From: Herpetosiphonaceae bacterium
GTDB lineage: Bacteria > Chloroflexota > Chloroflexia > Chloroflexales > Herpetosiphonaceae
Assembly: GCA_026003835.1 (NCBI GenBank)
Contig: BPHZ01000006.1
Span: 1-64,000, forward strand
DNA: 64,000 nt
Direction of reading: 5' to 3'
Both the position numbers and the translations under genes were made by a program. The notes under the pieces are model-generated. The model did not search any database, was not told where the DNA came from, and saw nothing but the letters and a program-made list of their open reading frames with translations. Below, piece after piece: positions 1 through 9,200 of this stretch (positions are counted from its first letter, which is position 1; the number at the start of each line of letters is the position of its first letter).

Positions 1-591
1 AGCAGCCTCTACGCCACAGAAGAGCAGATCGAGGGTCATACTCGGCAGCCGCCGGGGATCGCGCGCCACCTGCTCGGGAAGGGCCGGCAGGTGTAAAAAG
101 CCACAGCGTGTTGGGAGCTTATGGGTGGCTGCAGTATGGAGCGCGACGTAGATAACCTGATTGCAAAGGTACGTGCCGGCGGAGAGTGAAAGCTCTGCCG
201 GCACGCCTGCCTCACGGATCGCCTCGCAAATATGCCTCACAGGTAATGTACAAAAGTAGGCCGCCGGCCCATCAGGTACAACCGGCTCATCCACAATCTG
301 CTGCCCGGCATTATCTGGAATTTGAAAGTCGAGCACATTAATCGCCACCCGCTCTACCGATATTGCGGGACGACCCCGCGCCTCACCCAACATAACACAC
401 CAATCCGGGCGCAGATCCAGCAGCGCTGCCTCCAGAATCTTAGGCGCACGCATGGTATCGACTGGCAGGATCAACGTGTGGAGTGAAAACGCCTGGACTC
501 CCCCGGTCTCGAATCGTTTCACCACTTCCGCGGCCGGATTGATCGTGCTTCCGCCGAATGGCTCAAACCCCGTCAGCAGCAGCTGGTTCAT
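1..591 (-). CDS. pcp: Pyroglutamyl-peptidase I (partial, 3' end outside window)
   Basis: A cytoplasmic cysteine peptidase of family C15 that removes N-terminal pyroglutamate from peptides. The reading frame stays open to the window edge, giving 197 codons of an expected 205-215, so only the C-terminus is missing. The N-terminus TGFEPFGG is the family signature. The catalytic triad is visible at Glu80 (in SVERVAINV), Cys143 (in SAGTYLCNQ) and His167 (in GFLHLP). The ATG at 591 is preceded by GGAGGG at suitable spacing. It is divergent from the gene at 760. A TACAAT hexamer at 651-646 on the minus strand could be its -10, but no good -35 accompanies it. Confidence 0.93.
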   Translation of the reverse strand, partial: MNQLLLTGFEPFGGSTINPAAEVVKRFETGGVQAFSLHTLILPVDTMRAPKILEAALLDLRPDWCVMLGEARGRPAISVERVAINVLDFQIPDNAGQQIVDEPVVPDGPAAYFCTLPVRHICEAIREAGVPAELSLSAGTYLCNQVIYVALHTAATHKLPTRCGFLHLPALPEQVARDPRRLPSMTLDLLFCGVEAA

Positions 592-686
592 CTCGAGCCC
601 TCCAGTCTTGACCTGGCAGCCTTGAGCGAATCTTTCTAAAATCCCATTGTAACGCAATTTTCCCGCTATGATTCTACAATAGTCTG

Positions 687-695
687 TGATATACT
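687..695 (+). promoter_or_regulatory. Extended -10 promoter for the 760 gene
   Basis: TGATATACT matches an extended -10 (TGnTATAAT-like) about 65 nt ahead of the GTG start at 760. There is no convincing -35 at 17 bp. This is pattern reading only. Confidence 0.4.
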
Positions 696-759
696 GAGGC
701 CACGTTTTACACCCTCCAGGCTTCCGCAATGATGTAGAGGGCACGATAAGGAGGCGGCC

Positions 760-1461
760 GTGTTTGGACGTAAGCGCAATGAGTCAAAGATCGATCTCGA
801 ACCCATCGATCTCGGCAGGGCACCTGATGAGGCGCTTCCCACGCGACGGTCCAGCGAGCCTGACCCGATCAGCCGCCGAGAGGCGCCCATGGCTCGCTCT
901 GCCCGCGGCCGTGGCACCGCCAGGACCGGCGCAATCGATATCGGCCCGAGCTACAAATTTATGATTTTCTTTTCGTTCGGGCTCAACCTGCTTCTGCTGC
1001 TCATCCTGGCTGTGCTTGGACTCCAGCTCTTTATCCTCAAGAACGGGCTGGGACCGGCCAAGCCCCTTGTGCGCGAGCTCGATAGCGCGGTTGCCGGCCT
1101 ACAAAACGCGACGATCAAGACCACGGTGCCGCTTAGCGAAAGCCTCCCAATCACACTTAAGGTGCCTGTCAAGCAGGATACGACGGTGGTAACCATTGCG
1201 CCCGTGCCCTTGAATGATCTTCCAGCGCGGATCGTCTTCCCTGGCGGCGGTGGACAGCTCAATGCGTCCGTCAACCTCGAATTACCAGCCGGCATGGTCC
1301 TCCCCGTCCATCTCGAAATGACGATTCCGCTGACCGATTCTGTACCCGTGCGGCTTAGCGTACCCGTCAACATCCCCCTCCGCGAAACCGAGCTTGGTCC
1401 GCCCTTCGAGCAGCTCGGCAATGTGGTTAAGCCGCTGAAGGAATTGGTGGACCCACAGTAA
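760..1461 (+). CDS. Single-pass membrane protein of unknown function
   Basis: I do not recognise this family. The 233-residue protein has a charged, Arg-rich cytoplasmic N-terminus (residues 1-66), one strong transmembrane helix (about 67-93), and an outside domain. That domain is made of repeating Val/Pro/Leu-rich beta-like segments: several stretches alternate short hydrophobic strands with Pro-Val, for example PVRLSVPVNIPL. The GTG start at 760 is chosen because AAGGAGG sits 6 nt upstream. The gene stands alone: the upstream gene is divergent and about 350 bp follow before the next gene. The role may be structural in the envelope, but nothing here shows a catalytic site. Confidence 0.7.
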   Translation: MFGRKRNESKIDLEPIDLGRAPDEALPTRRSSEPDPISRREAPMARSARGRGTARTGAIDIGPSYKFMIFFSFGLNLLLLLILAVLGLQLFILKNGLGPAKPLVRELDSAVAGLQNATIKTTVPLSESLPITLKVPVKQDTTVVTIAPVPLNDLPARIVFPGGGGQLNASVNLELPAGMVLPVHLEMTIPLTDSVPVRLSVPVNIPLRETELGPPFEQLGNVVKPLKELVDPQ

Positions 1462-1810
1462 CACATGGGCAGCGAGAGCCAGGGGGCTCTCGAACGCCCC
1501 CCATTCTTGACTTTTTCGTCGGGCCATTGACAGCTTTGTCCATGAGTCTGGCATAACCCTGCAGACATCGCAGCCAACCGTACCTGGCCTCTCATAGCAG
1601 CCTCTCACCAGACAACCAGCCAGGCATCAACTATTCAGCCTTTGAATCGACGCCATGAGCGGATGGTGGCAGGAGTATTGCTGAGTTCCCGCAGCGTGCG
1701 CCGTATCTGGCAGGATTGGCATTGAGCAGGCAGATTCGCACGACCGGCGCCCTCCCTTACGATACCGGGACAATCCCTGATGATGACGAGGTGGTCCAGC
1801 ATGAGGTTGG
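1462..1810 (+). other. Intergenic region with terminator-like hairpin
   Basis: A perfect 8-bp stem (CGAGAGCC at 1473-1480 with GGCTCTCG at 1485-1492) follows the upstream gene and is succeeded by a C-rich stretch and CTTTTT. It could end transcription. TTGACA at 1527-1532 is a plausible -35, but the best -10 (GCATAA, 18 bp away) is weak. I see no coding potential in the remaining bases. Confidence 0.35.
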
Positions 1811-2668
1811 TTGCTCTGGTACTTGGACAGTCATCCTACCGATCAGGCACTAGCGCGTACACTCCTGGAACAGGCTGGATGGGAAGTCTATACAGCATCA
1901 ACAGCGGCGTTAAGTTTCAGACTTATCAGGAGCTGGCTCGAAGGAAGCAGGGATCTTCGCCATACACGTGTGTTCATCATATTTGACCTGATTATGGACA
2001 TCCATGGCCTGCACCTGGCCGCCATCGTACGTGATGAGCAGTGGGCTGGGCGCTTCACATCCGCAGCCCTTGTGGGGCTTACCGCCGGATACTCGGCCGA
2101 GAACAGGCATTTGGGCAAGGTCGCCGGCTGTGATGCGCTTCTCACCAAGCCGCTCACAGCGTCGCAGGTGGCACAGCTAGCCCATATCGAGCCATGCCTG
2201 GCCCAGAATCCATTTCCAACTGAAGACGAGTGGCTCCGCAGATGGTTGGTTGAGGAGGGGCGGCGGCTGCTTGCCGTAAAAGCTGCCCACATCCAGCCGG
2301 GGCGATACCGCTGGAGCCCATCGGATATTGCCATCCTCCTCAAAATATTGAGTGGACGCGGACATCAACCGGCTGATACGGCGACAGCGCCGCTTGTCGG
2401 ACGATTCGGCGGTTATGAGCAGATGCGCACCTATCTTGCGGGGCTCATCCCCCTGCTCGACGCACCATATGCCAGCCTCCTATCCGACCTGTTGGCCGGC
2501 GCATCAATAGCTGAAAGCGGAAAGCATCTTGGCTATGGACGCAGCCAATCGTATGTGCTTTTCCACCGCCTTGCCCAACGCATTAGCCAGCTGTTGAGCC
2601 AGACGGAGGCAGAGGATGAGCTGGAGCCTACGCAAGCCCTGGCTCTGCCGGATTGGACAGCGCCATAG
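1811..2668 (+). CDS. Response-regulator-like protein (receiver plus C-terminal helix-turn-helix)
   Basis: This 285-residue protein starts with a CheY-like receiver domain (about residues 1-120). The expected phospho-acceptor Asp59 (IIFDLIM), Thr91 (VGLTAG) and Lys113 (LLTKPL) are present. The N-terminal acidic cluster is reduced to LDSH, so metal binding may be altered. The C-terminal part (about 210-260, with LAGASIAESGKHLGYGRSQS) resembles the helix-turn-helix of LuxR or sigma-70 region 4 proteins. A linker of unknown type lies between. No ATG is available: TTG 1811 is the first start after the in-frame stop at 1802 and lies some 18 nt after a GACGAGGTGG purine stretch. No histidine kinase is adjacent, so it looks like an orphan regulator. 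Confidence 0.65.
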   Translation: MLWYLDSHPTDQALARTLLEQAGWEVYTASTAALSFRLIRSWLEGSRDLRHTRVFIIFDLIMDIHGLHLAAIVRDEQWAGRFTSAALVGLTAGYSAENRHLGKVAGCDALLTKPLTASQVAQLAHIEPCLAQNPFPTEDEWLRRWLVEEGRRLLAVKAAHIQPGRYRWSPSDIAILLKILSGRGHQPADTATAPLVGRFGGYEQMRTYLAGLIPLLDAPYASLLSDLLAGASIAESGKHLGYGRSQSYVLFHRLAQRISQLLSQTEAEDELEPTQALALPDWTAP

Positions 2669-3027
2669 CCAGCCGGAGACGGAGATGCAGAGCCCAGCTG
2701 GCTTCTCCTGAAGATGGCGTGATTCTGCATACGGAGCAGGAGGGAACAGCAAGAAGCGGACAAAGATCGGACAAAATTGTACAGCAGTAGTCGTATGTTC
2801 CTCATCAAGGAACATCTCCAAAAGCAGGCGCACAAGAGATCGGAGTAGAGCACAGTGACACCACGTGTGCTAAGACAGGTCTACCAGTGCGGGCCGGAAC
2901 ATCCTCATCTGAGTCGCGGCTATCGGCCAGCTATGCCTCTGGTTCAGCGAGAGAAGCGAACCAGGGACAGGCGATACGTTGGGCACCGGGTGACAGGAAA
3001 TGGCTGAACTCTGCTGGTGGAGGATCT
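2669..3027 (+). other. Intergenic region, no supported gene
   Basis: A frame open from GTG 2887 runs into the gene at 3028, but the extra 47 codons lack a ribosome binding site and are of low complexity, so they are treated as noncoding. A weak 7-bp hairpin (AGCCAGC near 2667 with GCTGGCT near 2697) follows the regulator stop. Nothing else stands out. Confidence 0.3.
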
Positions 3028-3306
3028 ATGGCAAAGCTGAAACGACTGGCAGAACAGGTAGCGGGACATCCGCATCTGATGGCAGGGCTGGTTGTAGCCT
3101 ATCAGCGGCGTCACAATCTCGACGACCATTCCCTCATGCGGCATCTCGGTATTGACGCGGATGGGTTGGCTCGATTGGTGCTGGCCAGGCGACCGCGCCC
3201 CGATCACAAGATTGAAGATACGCGAGCGCTTGCCGATCGTGTGGGCTGCCAGATGGCCCTGCTTTGGGGCATCGTTGCCGGTGCTGTAGAGATGCCCAAG
3301 AGCTAA
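3028..3306 (+). CDS. Small hypothetical protein, helix-turn-helix-like
   Basis: A 92-residue basic, helical protein. The pattern HNLDDHSLMRHLGIDADGLA followed by a second helical stretch ending in LLWGIVAGA resembles a short XRE-type DNA-binding fold, but the match is weak. The ATG at 3028 has GGAGG 6-7 nt upstream, which decides the start over the longer GTG frame at 2887. It sits between a receiver-domain regulator and secG on the same strand. It could be a small regulator; no function is claimed. Confidence 0.6.
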   Translation: MAKLKRLAEQVAGHPHLMAGLVVAYQRRHNLDDHSLMRHLGIDADGLARLVLARRPRPDHKIEDTRALADRVGCQMALLWGIVAGAVEMPKS

Positions 3307-3331
3307 TCGCTCCATCGTGCGATTTCCAGGT

Positions 3332-3360
3332 TTGCCCCACTCCAGCGCCTATGCTATAAT
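3332..3360 (+). promoter_or_regulatory. Sigma-70-type promoter for secG
   Basis: TTGCCC (3332-3337), a 17-bp spacer, then a perfect TATAAT (3355-3360). Transcription would begin near 3367, giving a leader of about 45 nt before the secG ATG. Confidence 0.75.
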
Positions 3361-3412
3361 GCCTGCGGCCGCGGCTCGCGGCCTTCTACGATTCGCTGGA
3401 GGCATAAATTGT

Positions 3413-3643
3413 ATGAGTGGCGAAACGGGCTTCTTTACTGCCGAGCTGGTAGTCTCAATTGCGTTGATTGTGGTGGTGTTGCTCCAGGCCAAGGGGACCA
3501 CCGCCAGCGCCTTCTTTACACGTGATGTCGGCGCTTCCTATCGCACGCGCCGCGGTATCGAGAAGACGCTTTTCAATGCAACGATTGTGCTTGCGGTCGT
3601 CTTTCTCCTCCTCGCGCTGTTACATAACATCTTCTTCGCCTAG
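3413..3643 (+). CDS. secG: Preprotein translocase subunit SecG
   Basis: A 76-residue inner-membrane protein that assists SecYE in protein export. Two hydrophobic helices (about residues 9-25 and 51-74) flank the conserved loop containing LLQAKGTTASAFF, which corresponds to the SecG signature between helices. Length fits the family. The ATG at 3413 follows GGAGG (3398-3402). Only 12 bp separate its stop from the downstream solute-binding protein gene, so the two are probably cotranscribed from the promoter at 3332-3360. Confidence 0.92.
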   Translation: MSGETGFFTAELVVSIALIVVVLLQAKGTTASAFFTRDVGASYRTRRGIEKTLFNATIVLAVVFLLLALLHNIFFA

Positions 3644-3655
3644 AACCAGGTATCT

Positions 3656-5338
3656 ATGGCTCGCCGCATTCGCTGGCAAATTGTTGTCGCCGTCCTCAGC
3701 AGCCTTGTCATCGTCGTCCTTCTGGGCCATCTGGCCCTCGCTACAGCCGACGAGGGAGGCCCTGAGGCCGGCGGCACATACATCGAGGCGCTTGTCGGTG
3801 TGCCACAGCGGATCAATCCACTTCGCGCTTCGCTTGCCAATCAGCCGGAGTCAGATCTCAGCGGGCTGATTTTTGAAGGGCTGACCCGTGCCGCCCCAGA
3901 TGGCCGTCCGTTGGCGGCGCTGGCCGAAAGCTGGGAACAGAGCGCCGACGGCCAGGTCTATACCTTTACCCTGCGCACAAATGTTGTCTGGCACGACGGG
4001 CATCCGTTCGGGCCAGCCGATGTCGTTTTTACCTACCAGGCGCTGGCAGATCCCGAACTCACCGAAGATCCGGCGCTACAATCGTTCTGGCGCAACGTGT
4101 TGGTTGACCAGCTGGACAGCCGCCGCATCCGATTCCGCCTGGCGGCGCCGTTCGCCCCCTTCCTCAACCAGACAACCGTCGGCATCCTGCCGGCACACCT
4201 GCTTAAAGATCGAGGTCCTGAGGTCTGGAAAAACTTCGAGCGGCAGCCCATCGGCACCGGTCCTTATCGTCTGGTTGAGATCACCGAATCGCAGGCGATC
4301 CTCAAAGTCAATGCAGATTACTATGACCCGGTTGCCCCGTACCTCGACCAGATCATCTTTCGCTTCTATCCATCGCTGGCAGAGGCGCATGCGGCGCTGG
4401 TGAGGAACGAGGCTCACGGGCTGGGCTACAATGTAACCGAAATCGGCGAACTGTCGCTGCCGCCACGCTTCGAGCGCTTTCGCGCCCCGCTGGCGGGCTA
4501 CACGCTCCTGAGCTTCAATCTGCGCCAGCCGCTGCTGAGTGACCTGAATGTACGACAGGCGCTGGCCTTTGGCCTGGACAAAGATCAGTTGATCAAGCAT
4601 GCGTTGAAAGGCCTGGCGCTTCGGCTCGATCTGCCAATCTTGAACTCCTCCTGGGGCGGCGCACCCAGCCTGGGCTGGTATCCCCCCGCGGCCGACGAGG
4701 CACGCCGGCTGCTTGCCGCTGCGGGCTGGCAGCCGGGACCGGACGGCATCCTGCGCAAGGACGGCCAGCCGCTCCATCTGCCGCTGCTGACGACAGCAGC
4801 GCAAGATCGCATCGCAGCGGCTCAGGAAATCGCGCGTCAGTGGCGAGTCCTGGGTATCCTGGTTGAGATTCAACAGGTGAACGCCGATGAGCTGCGCCAG
4901 CGGCTTACGCAGCATGACTTCACAATTGCGCTCCATGGCTGGGCCCGCTTGGGAAGTGACCCGGATATTTATGAGTTCTGGCACTCATCACAGGTGGAAG
5001 CGAATAATGTTGCCGGCCTCGTCGACGAAGAGCTGGACCGGCTGCTTGCCTCGGCGCGGCGGATCGCTCGTCTTGAGGATCGTGCAGCGCTCTATCGCCA
5101 GGCACTCAAACGCTGGTCGGACCTTGCGCCGAGCATTATGCTCTACCAACCGCTCTACGAACAGATGGTTGCAAGCGAAGTCAATCTTGTTGGGCTCACG
5201 CGTAAAGGTATCGATGCCCCCGTTCTCTATAGCCCGGAGGATCGCTTCCGTTTCTTGACAACCGGCTGGTATCTTTCTAAGAGCCGCAAGATCCGAACCG
5301 ATCTCCGTAACACGCTTGAAGAGCAGCGGCCGCGCTGA
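3656..5338 (+). CDS. Peptide/oligopeptide ABC transporter solute-binding protein (SBP family 5)
   Basis: A 560-residue exported binding protein of the DppA/OppA type. It has an N-terminal hydrophobic segment (residues 8-30) without a clear lipobox, so it is probably a signal anchor or a cleaved signal peptide. The SBP_bac_5 fold is recognised from GLIFEGLTR, VVWHDGHPFGPADVVFTYQA, QPIGTGPYRL and the C-terminal half with VRQALAFGLDKDQLI. No permease or ATPase genes of the transporter are nearby, so it is an orphan component. It lies 12 bp after secG, an arrangement that suggests cotranscription rather than shared function. A perfect 7-bp hairpin follows the stop (5353-5372) without a T-tract. 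Confidence 0.88.
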   Translation: MARRIRWQIVVAVLSSLVIVVLLGHLALATADEGGPEAGGTYIEALVGVPQRINPLRASLANQPESDLSGLIFEGLTRAAPDGRPLAALAESWEQSADGQVYTFTLRTNVVWHDGHPFGPADVVFTYQALADPELTEDPALQSFWRNVLVDQLDSRRIRFRLAAPFAPFLNQTTVGILPAHLLKDRGPEVWKNFERQPIGTGPYRLVEITESQAILKVNADYYDPVAPYLDQIIFRFYPSLAEAHAALVRNEAHGLGYNVTEIGELSLPPRFERFRAPLAGYTLLSFNLRQPLLSDLNVRQALAFGLDKDQLIKHALKGLALRLDLPILNSSWGGAPSLGWYPPAADEARRLLAAAGWQPGPDGILRKDGQPLHLPLLTTAAQDRIAAAQEIARQWRVLGILVEIQQVNADELRQRLTQHDFTIALHGWARLGSDPDIYEFWHSSQVEANNVAGLVDEELDRLLASARRIARLEDRAALYRQALKRWSDLAPSIMLYQPLYEQMVASEVNLVGLTRKGIDAPVLYSPEDRFRFLTTGWYLSKSRKIRTDLRNTLEEQRPR

Positions 5339-5504
5339 TGTACCAATCTACAGAACGCGCGTCTACGCGTTCCGTTCAAAGCGGTTGTACGGTTGAATTT
5401 ATAGAAATGGAGTCGATTTAAGGTCCATTCAGCGAAGATGTAAGCAGGCCTTCCGGTATCCCCGACTGGTATGGTAGAATTTGAGAGATTGGCAAGGTCT
5501 GATC

Positions 5505-5534
5505 TCGACCAGACGGGGAAAAACGTGCTATAAT
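5505..5534 (+). promoter_or_regulatory. Probable promoter for the 5620 gene
   Basis: TCGACC (5505-5510), an 18-bp spacer and TATAAT (5529-5534). The -10 is perfect and the -35 matches 4 of 6 positions. The expected leader is about 80 nt. Confidence 0.55.
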
Positions 5535-5619
5535 CGCTCAGTATTGTATCATCCTCCAGTTTCAGTTTTATTGTCCTGGAAACACGGCGGCGGCGTGCCG
5601 TCTGCAGAAGGAAGCTGTG

Positions 5620-7854
5620 ATGATCCCTCGACTTCGCTTATTCCTTGGAACCACGCTGGCGCTGATTCTGCTGGCTATTCCCATCCTTGTTCTCGCGCAG
5701 GGTACCCCAAACCTCTCGGTCGACGCAAATCCGAAAAGCGGTATTCCAGGAACCAATATTATCTACAATGTGACGCTTCGTAATACAGGCTCGTCTGATG
5801 ATCGGTTTGACCTTACCTTCGCCAACGATTTGGGATGGACGGTTATCTCCAGCCAGAGTAGCCCTGTCTTCGTCGCGCAGGATGGCAGCGTTAGTTTCCA
5901 GGTCACAGTCAGCATTCCTTCAACGGCGACTCCCGGCACTTCATCGACGACAACGGTAACCGCCAGAGCCCAAATAGCACCAAATGAGCAGACCACGCTT
6001 CTGCTCATTACGAATGTTATCGCGCCGACGCCAACCAATACCCCTGTTACGCCTACTTCTCTCCCAACCACACCGACGATTACGCCGACGCCTTCCGCTA
6101 CGCCGGTGTGTGCGGACCCATATGAGCCCGATAACGATCCCGCCGCAGCAAAGGTGATCGATATCGATATTCCTCAGGATCGGCTCATCTGCCCGGCGGG
6201 CGACGAAGACTGGCTGATCTTCGGCGGGGTCGCAGGCAAAGTCTATACAATTGATATTCCAACCGCTGCAGACGGTATCGATCCCTCGCTGAGCCTCTAC
6301 GATGAGGCCGGCAATCTGCTTGCTTTCAACGACGATTACTATTTGCGCAACAACGATCCGACCGATGTGAAGCCGCGCATCGACTCATGGCGGGCGCCGG
6401 CAAACGGCCACTACTACATTAAGGTCCGCGATGCGGCAACGCGCGGCAGGGTCAACGGCACCTATACCATTGTGCTGGAGTCGGAGAGCTACGGCCCAAC
6501 CCCAACCCTCATCCCAGAGCTCTGTCTGGATCTCTATGAGCCCGATGGGGTGCCGGAACAGGCGCGCCTTATGGTCGTCGGCGAGATCCAGCCCGATCAT
6601 CGGCTCTGTCCCACAGGCGATGCCGATTGGATAAAGTTCTTTGGTAAGGCCGGCAAAACCTATACGCTCGTTACCAGCGAGCTGACCGTTGGCGCCGACA
6701 CTGTTATGGTCCTTGCCGACCGCGATGGCGTGTCGATTATTGATTTCAACGATGATTTCAATAATACGCTCGCCTCGCGTATCGTCTTTACACCAAGCGT
6801 CGATGGTTTCTACTATGTCCAGGTCAAGAATATCGGCGATGTCGGCAGCCAGTTCATTGGCTATACTTTGAGCTTGAGCGTCTCGGTCGGCGGCGGGCCG
6901 GCTCCAACCCAACCGCCCACGCCATCGCCGCCGCCGGAGGAGACGCCGGAGGAAGCGACTCCCGAGCCCACGGTGGAAAATACGCCGGAGACGACATCAA
7001 CAACACCTCCGTATCCGATAACGCTGTCGGATAAAGTGCCGGTGGCGAATGCGCCAGGCGGCAACTTTGTCGATCCCGCTTTTGCTGCAATCTGGCAGCG
7101 CAGTGACGGGCCTGTTGCCGGCAGTGTCACCCGGCGCTCCTGGATGTGGGGGCCGCAGGCGCTTGTCGCCCGCGCCGAAGTCTATGACCAGTCTCCCGGC
7201 GGCCTGCGCCAGGTCCAGTATTTCGACAAAGCGCGCATGGAGATTACCAACTATGCCGGCGATCGCTCTTCCCTGTGGTTTGTTACAAATGGGCTGCTCG
7301 TTCGAGAGCTGATCGAGGGCCGTGTTCAGATCGGCGATGTTACGTATGTCAATTTTACCCCTGCTGAGATCGTGATCGCCGGCGATCTGGATGATCCCCA
7401 TGCGCCGACCTATGCCAGCTTCAGGGATCTGCCTGGCCCTACTGGTGATCGGACGGGGGAGCTTGTTGGGGAGACACTCAATCGCCAGGGCGAGGTTGGG
7501 TCCTACGATGGGCCGGCCCGCCCCGAAACGCGGCTGGTGACCTATATCCCCGAGACAGGCCATAATATTCCGCAGATCTTCTGGGACTTCTTCAACCAAC
7601 AGGGGCCGATCTCGGTCGATGGCGCCATTACTCATGGTCCTGTCGTCGATTGGATCTTCGCGATGGGTTATCCGATCAGCGAGCCATACTGGACTCACGT
7701 GCGTGTCGGAGGAACCCCGCGCTGGGTGCTGGTTCAGGCGTTCGAGCGCCGTGTTCTGACCTACACGCCTGATAACCCGCAAGGGTGGCGCGTGGAGATG
7801 GGCAATGTTGGGCTGCATTACTACTACTGGCGCTATGGAGTCCTACCGCGCTAA
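5620..7854 (+). CDS. Secreted multidomain protein: NEW3-like, two PPC domains, Chloroflexota-type C-terminal domain
   Basis: A 744-residue exported protein of unknown function. After a signal peptide (1-27, ending VLAQ) comes an immunoglobulin-like NEW3/DUF11-type domain (about 28-120). A Thr/Pro linker follows (about 130-165). Next are two bacterial pre-peptidase C-terminal (PPC) domains, each opening with a DPYEPD- or DLYEPD-type motif and containing GD.DW (about 165-290 and 300-425). A second Pro/Thr/Glu linker leads to a C-terminal domain of about 270 residues. That domain is rich in Trp and Tyr and ends in VGLHYYYWRYGVLPR. No protease catalytic site is visible, so the PPC domains are here without a peptidase. 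ATG 5620 is chosen over GTG 5617 by spacing to AAGGAAG. Surface adhesion or carbohydrate binding is an inference only. Confidence 0.75.
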   Translation: MIPRLRLFLGTTLALILLAIPILVLAQGTPNLSVDANPKSGIPGTNIIYNVTLRNTGSSDDRFDLTFANDLGWTVISSQSSPVFVAQDGSVSFQVTVSIPSTATPGTSSTTTVTARAQIAPNEQTTLLLITNVIAPTPTNTPVTPTSLPTTPTITPTPSATPVCADPYEPDNDPAAAKVIDIDIPQDRLICPAGDEDWLIFGGVAGKVYTIDIPTAADGIDPSLSLYDEAGNLLAFNDDYYLRNNDPTDVKPRIDSWRAPANGHYYIKVRDAATRGRVNGTYTIVLESESYGPTPTLIPELCLDLYEPDGVPEQARLMVVGEIQPDHRLCPTGDADWIKFFGKAGKTYTLVTSELTVGADTVMVLADRDGVSIIDFNDDFNNTLASRIVFTPSVDGFYYVQVKNIGDVGSQFIGYTLSLSVSVGGGPAPTQPPTPSPPPEETPEEATPEPTVENTPETTSTTPPYPITLSDKVPVANAPGGNFVDPAFAAIWQRSDGPVAGSVTRRSWMWGPQALVARAEVYDQSPGGLRQVQYFDKARMEITNYAGDRSSLWFVTNGLLVRELIEGRVQIGDVTYVNFTPAEIVIAGDLDDPHAPTYASFRDLPGPTGDRTGELVGETLNRQGEVGSYDGPARPETRLVTYIPETGHNIPQIFWDFFNQQGPISVDGAITHGPVVDWIFAMGYPISEPYWTHVRVGGTPRWVLVQAFERRVLTYTPDNPQGWRVEMGNVGLHYYYWRYGVLPR

Positions 7855-7878
7855 CGTCGATCCATTCACCGATCGCAG

Positions 7879-9138
7879 ATGCACGCCGATGCGCTATACG
7901 ATCCGGCCCGCGTCTATGTCCATCCATCTGCGGCTTCGACAGGTATACTGCTAGCTGAGGAGCATGTGCTACAAGAGCGGCGAGCTTTCAAAGCGTCGAA
8001 CCAGGAACCCCGGCGAATATTTCTTGCCCCAATACGCGAGCTGGCCTCCGAGATCGGTCCCCGGCGGGCGACCTCAAAGGCCGAAGCACAGGCGGCAGCA
8101 GTGGTCGCCGGTCTGCTTCGCCGCTCAGGCCTGGAAGTTACTATCCAGACCTTCGCCGCGGCAGCCGCTCCAACAGCCGGACTGCTTGGGCTGGTAGCGC
8201 TTGGTCTGTTGGCCGCCGGCGCGGGATACTGGCTCCCGTTACCCTCGGCCCTGCTGGCTCTGTGGTCGTCATTCCTGGCCTGGCGCGAGCTGCGTGGGCC
8301 AGCGATGCTTGCTACACTCCTCCGCCGCCGTGAGAGCCAAAACGTCGTCGGAACGCGCGCAGCCTCTGAGACGCCATACTGGCGCGTTGTTCTCCTCTGC
8401 CACCTCGACTCCCCGCCCGTGCTTAGCGTACGCTCGACCAGACTCCTCCATCTCGGACTCCTGCTTATCCCACTGGCGCTCTTCGCACAGGCCGCACTGC
8501 TGCTTGCTTCACACTGGTGGCCGTCAGCATGGATTGCAGCGCTTGTTCCCCTGGCACTGCTGGGGCTCTCCGGCGCAGTGCTCCTCTGGCGCGAGCGCTG
8601 GGCTCGCTGGGCGCCAGGCGCCGTTAGCGCCGCAGGCGCGGCTGTTGCCGCCGCCGCTGCCGCAACGCTCCAGGACCTGCAGTATGTCGAGCTTTGGGTC
8701 GTCGCAACAGGAGCTGGAGCAGCAGGCGGCGCAGGGACGACTCAGCTCCTCAAGCGCTACCCGTTTCCAACCGGCGAAACCTGTTTTATCAATCTGCCGG
8801 CGCTCGGCCGCGGGCGTTTGACTCTGATTACTCGGGAGGGATCGCTGCGGCGGCTGCGAAGCGATCGCTTCTTACAGATGTTGATCGCCAGCGTAGCCGC
8901 CGAGAAGAGGATCGCTCTCGATAGCCGGCCGGTCTCTGTAGAGCGATTGGAGAACTCAGCGCCCCTCGCCCGGGGCTACCGTGCTGTAAGCCTGGCAGGG
9001 CTCGATCCCTCCGGCATGCTTGCCGGCTACCGCTCTGCAGACGATGATCCCCAGACGCTTGACCAGGCGCAGCTTGAGGATGCGCTGCAGCTCCTGATCG
9101 CTGTGATCCGCCGGCTCGATAGAATGGGACCTGCGTAG
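7879..9138 (+). CDS. M28-peptidase-like membrane protein with degenerate metal site
   Basis: A 419-residue protein resembling family M28 aminopeptidases but interrupted by about six hydrophobic segments (around 97-135 and 187-265). The N-terminal part (APIRELASEIGPRRATSKAE, residues 50-69) matches the usual M28 lead-in. The first metal motif survives as CHLDS (His175, Asp177). The position of the catalytic and metal-binding Glu pair, normally TGAEE.G, reads TGAGAAG (277-283), so both Glu are absent. It is therefore probably not an active peptidase. The start is uncertain: ATG 7879 lacks a ribosome binding site, while GTG 7966 follows GAGGAG very closely. The gene heads a co-directional block with the MEMO1-family gene 62 bp downstream. 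Confidence 0.65.
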   Translation: MHADALYDPARVYVHPSAASTGILLAEEHVLQERRAFKASNQEPRRIFLAPIRELASEIGPRRATSKAEAQAAAVVAGLLRRSGLEVTIQTFAAAAAPTAGLLGLVALGLLAAGAGYWLPLPSALLALWSSFLAWRELRGPAMLATLLRRRESQNVVGTRAASETPYWRVVLLCHLDSPPVLSVRSTRLLHLGLLLIPLALFAQAALLLASHWWPSAWIAALVPLALLGLSGAVLLWRERWARWAPGAVSAAGAAVAAAAAATLQDLQYVELWVVATGAGAAGGAGTTQLLKRYPFPTGETCFINLPALGRGRLTLITREGSLRRLRSDRFLQMLIASVAAEKRIALDSRPVSVERLENSAPLARGYRAVSLAGLDPSGMLAGYRSADDDPQTLDQAQLEDALQLLIAVIRRLDRMGPA

Positions 9139-9200
9139 CACCTATCGCTTCTCTCTCGGAGGATTTTGGAGCAGGGGGATGCGATGGAGAAAGGCTTGCT

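Noticed and set aside
951-1608. Minus-strand frames of 108 and 214 codons
   Set aside because: They lie antisense to the membrane protein gene and have no family resemblance or start signals.
5353-5372. Terminator after the solute-binding protein
   Set aside because: A perfect 7-bp stem exists, but it has no T-tract and is short, so it is only mentioned with the gene.
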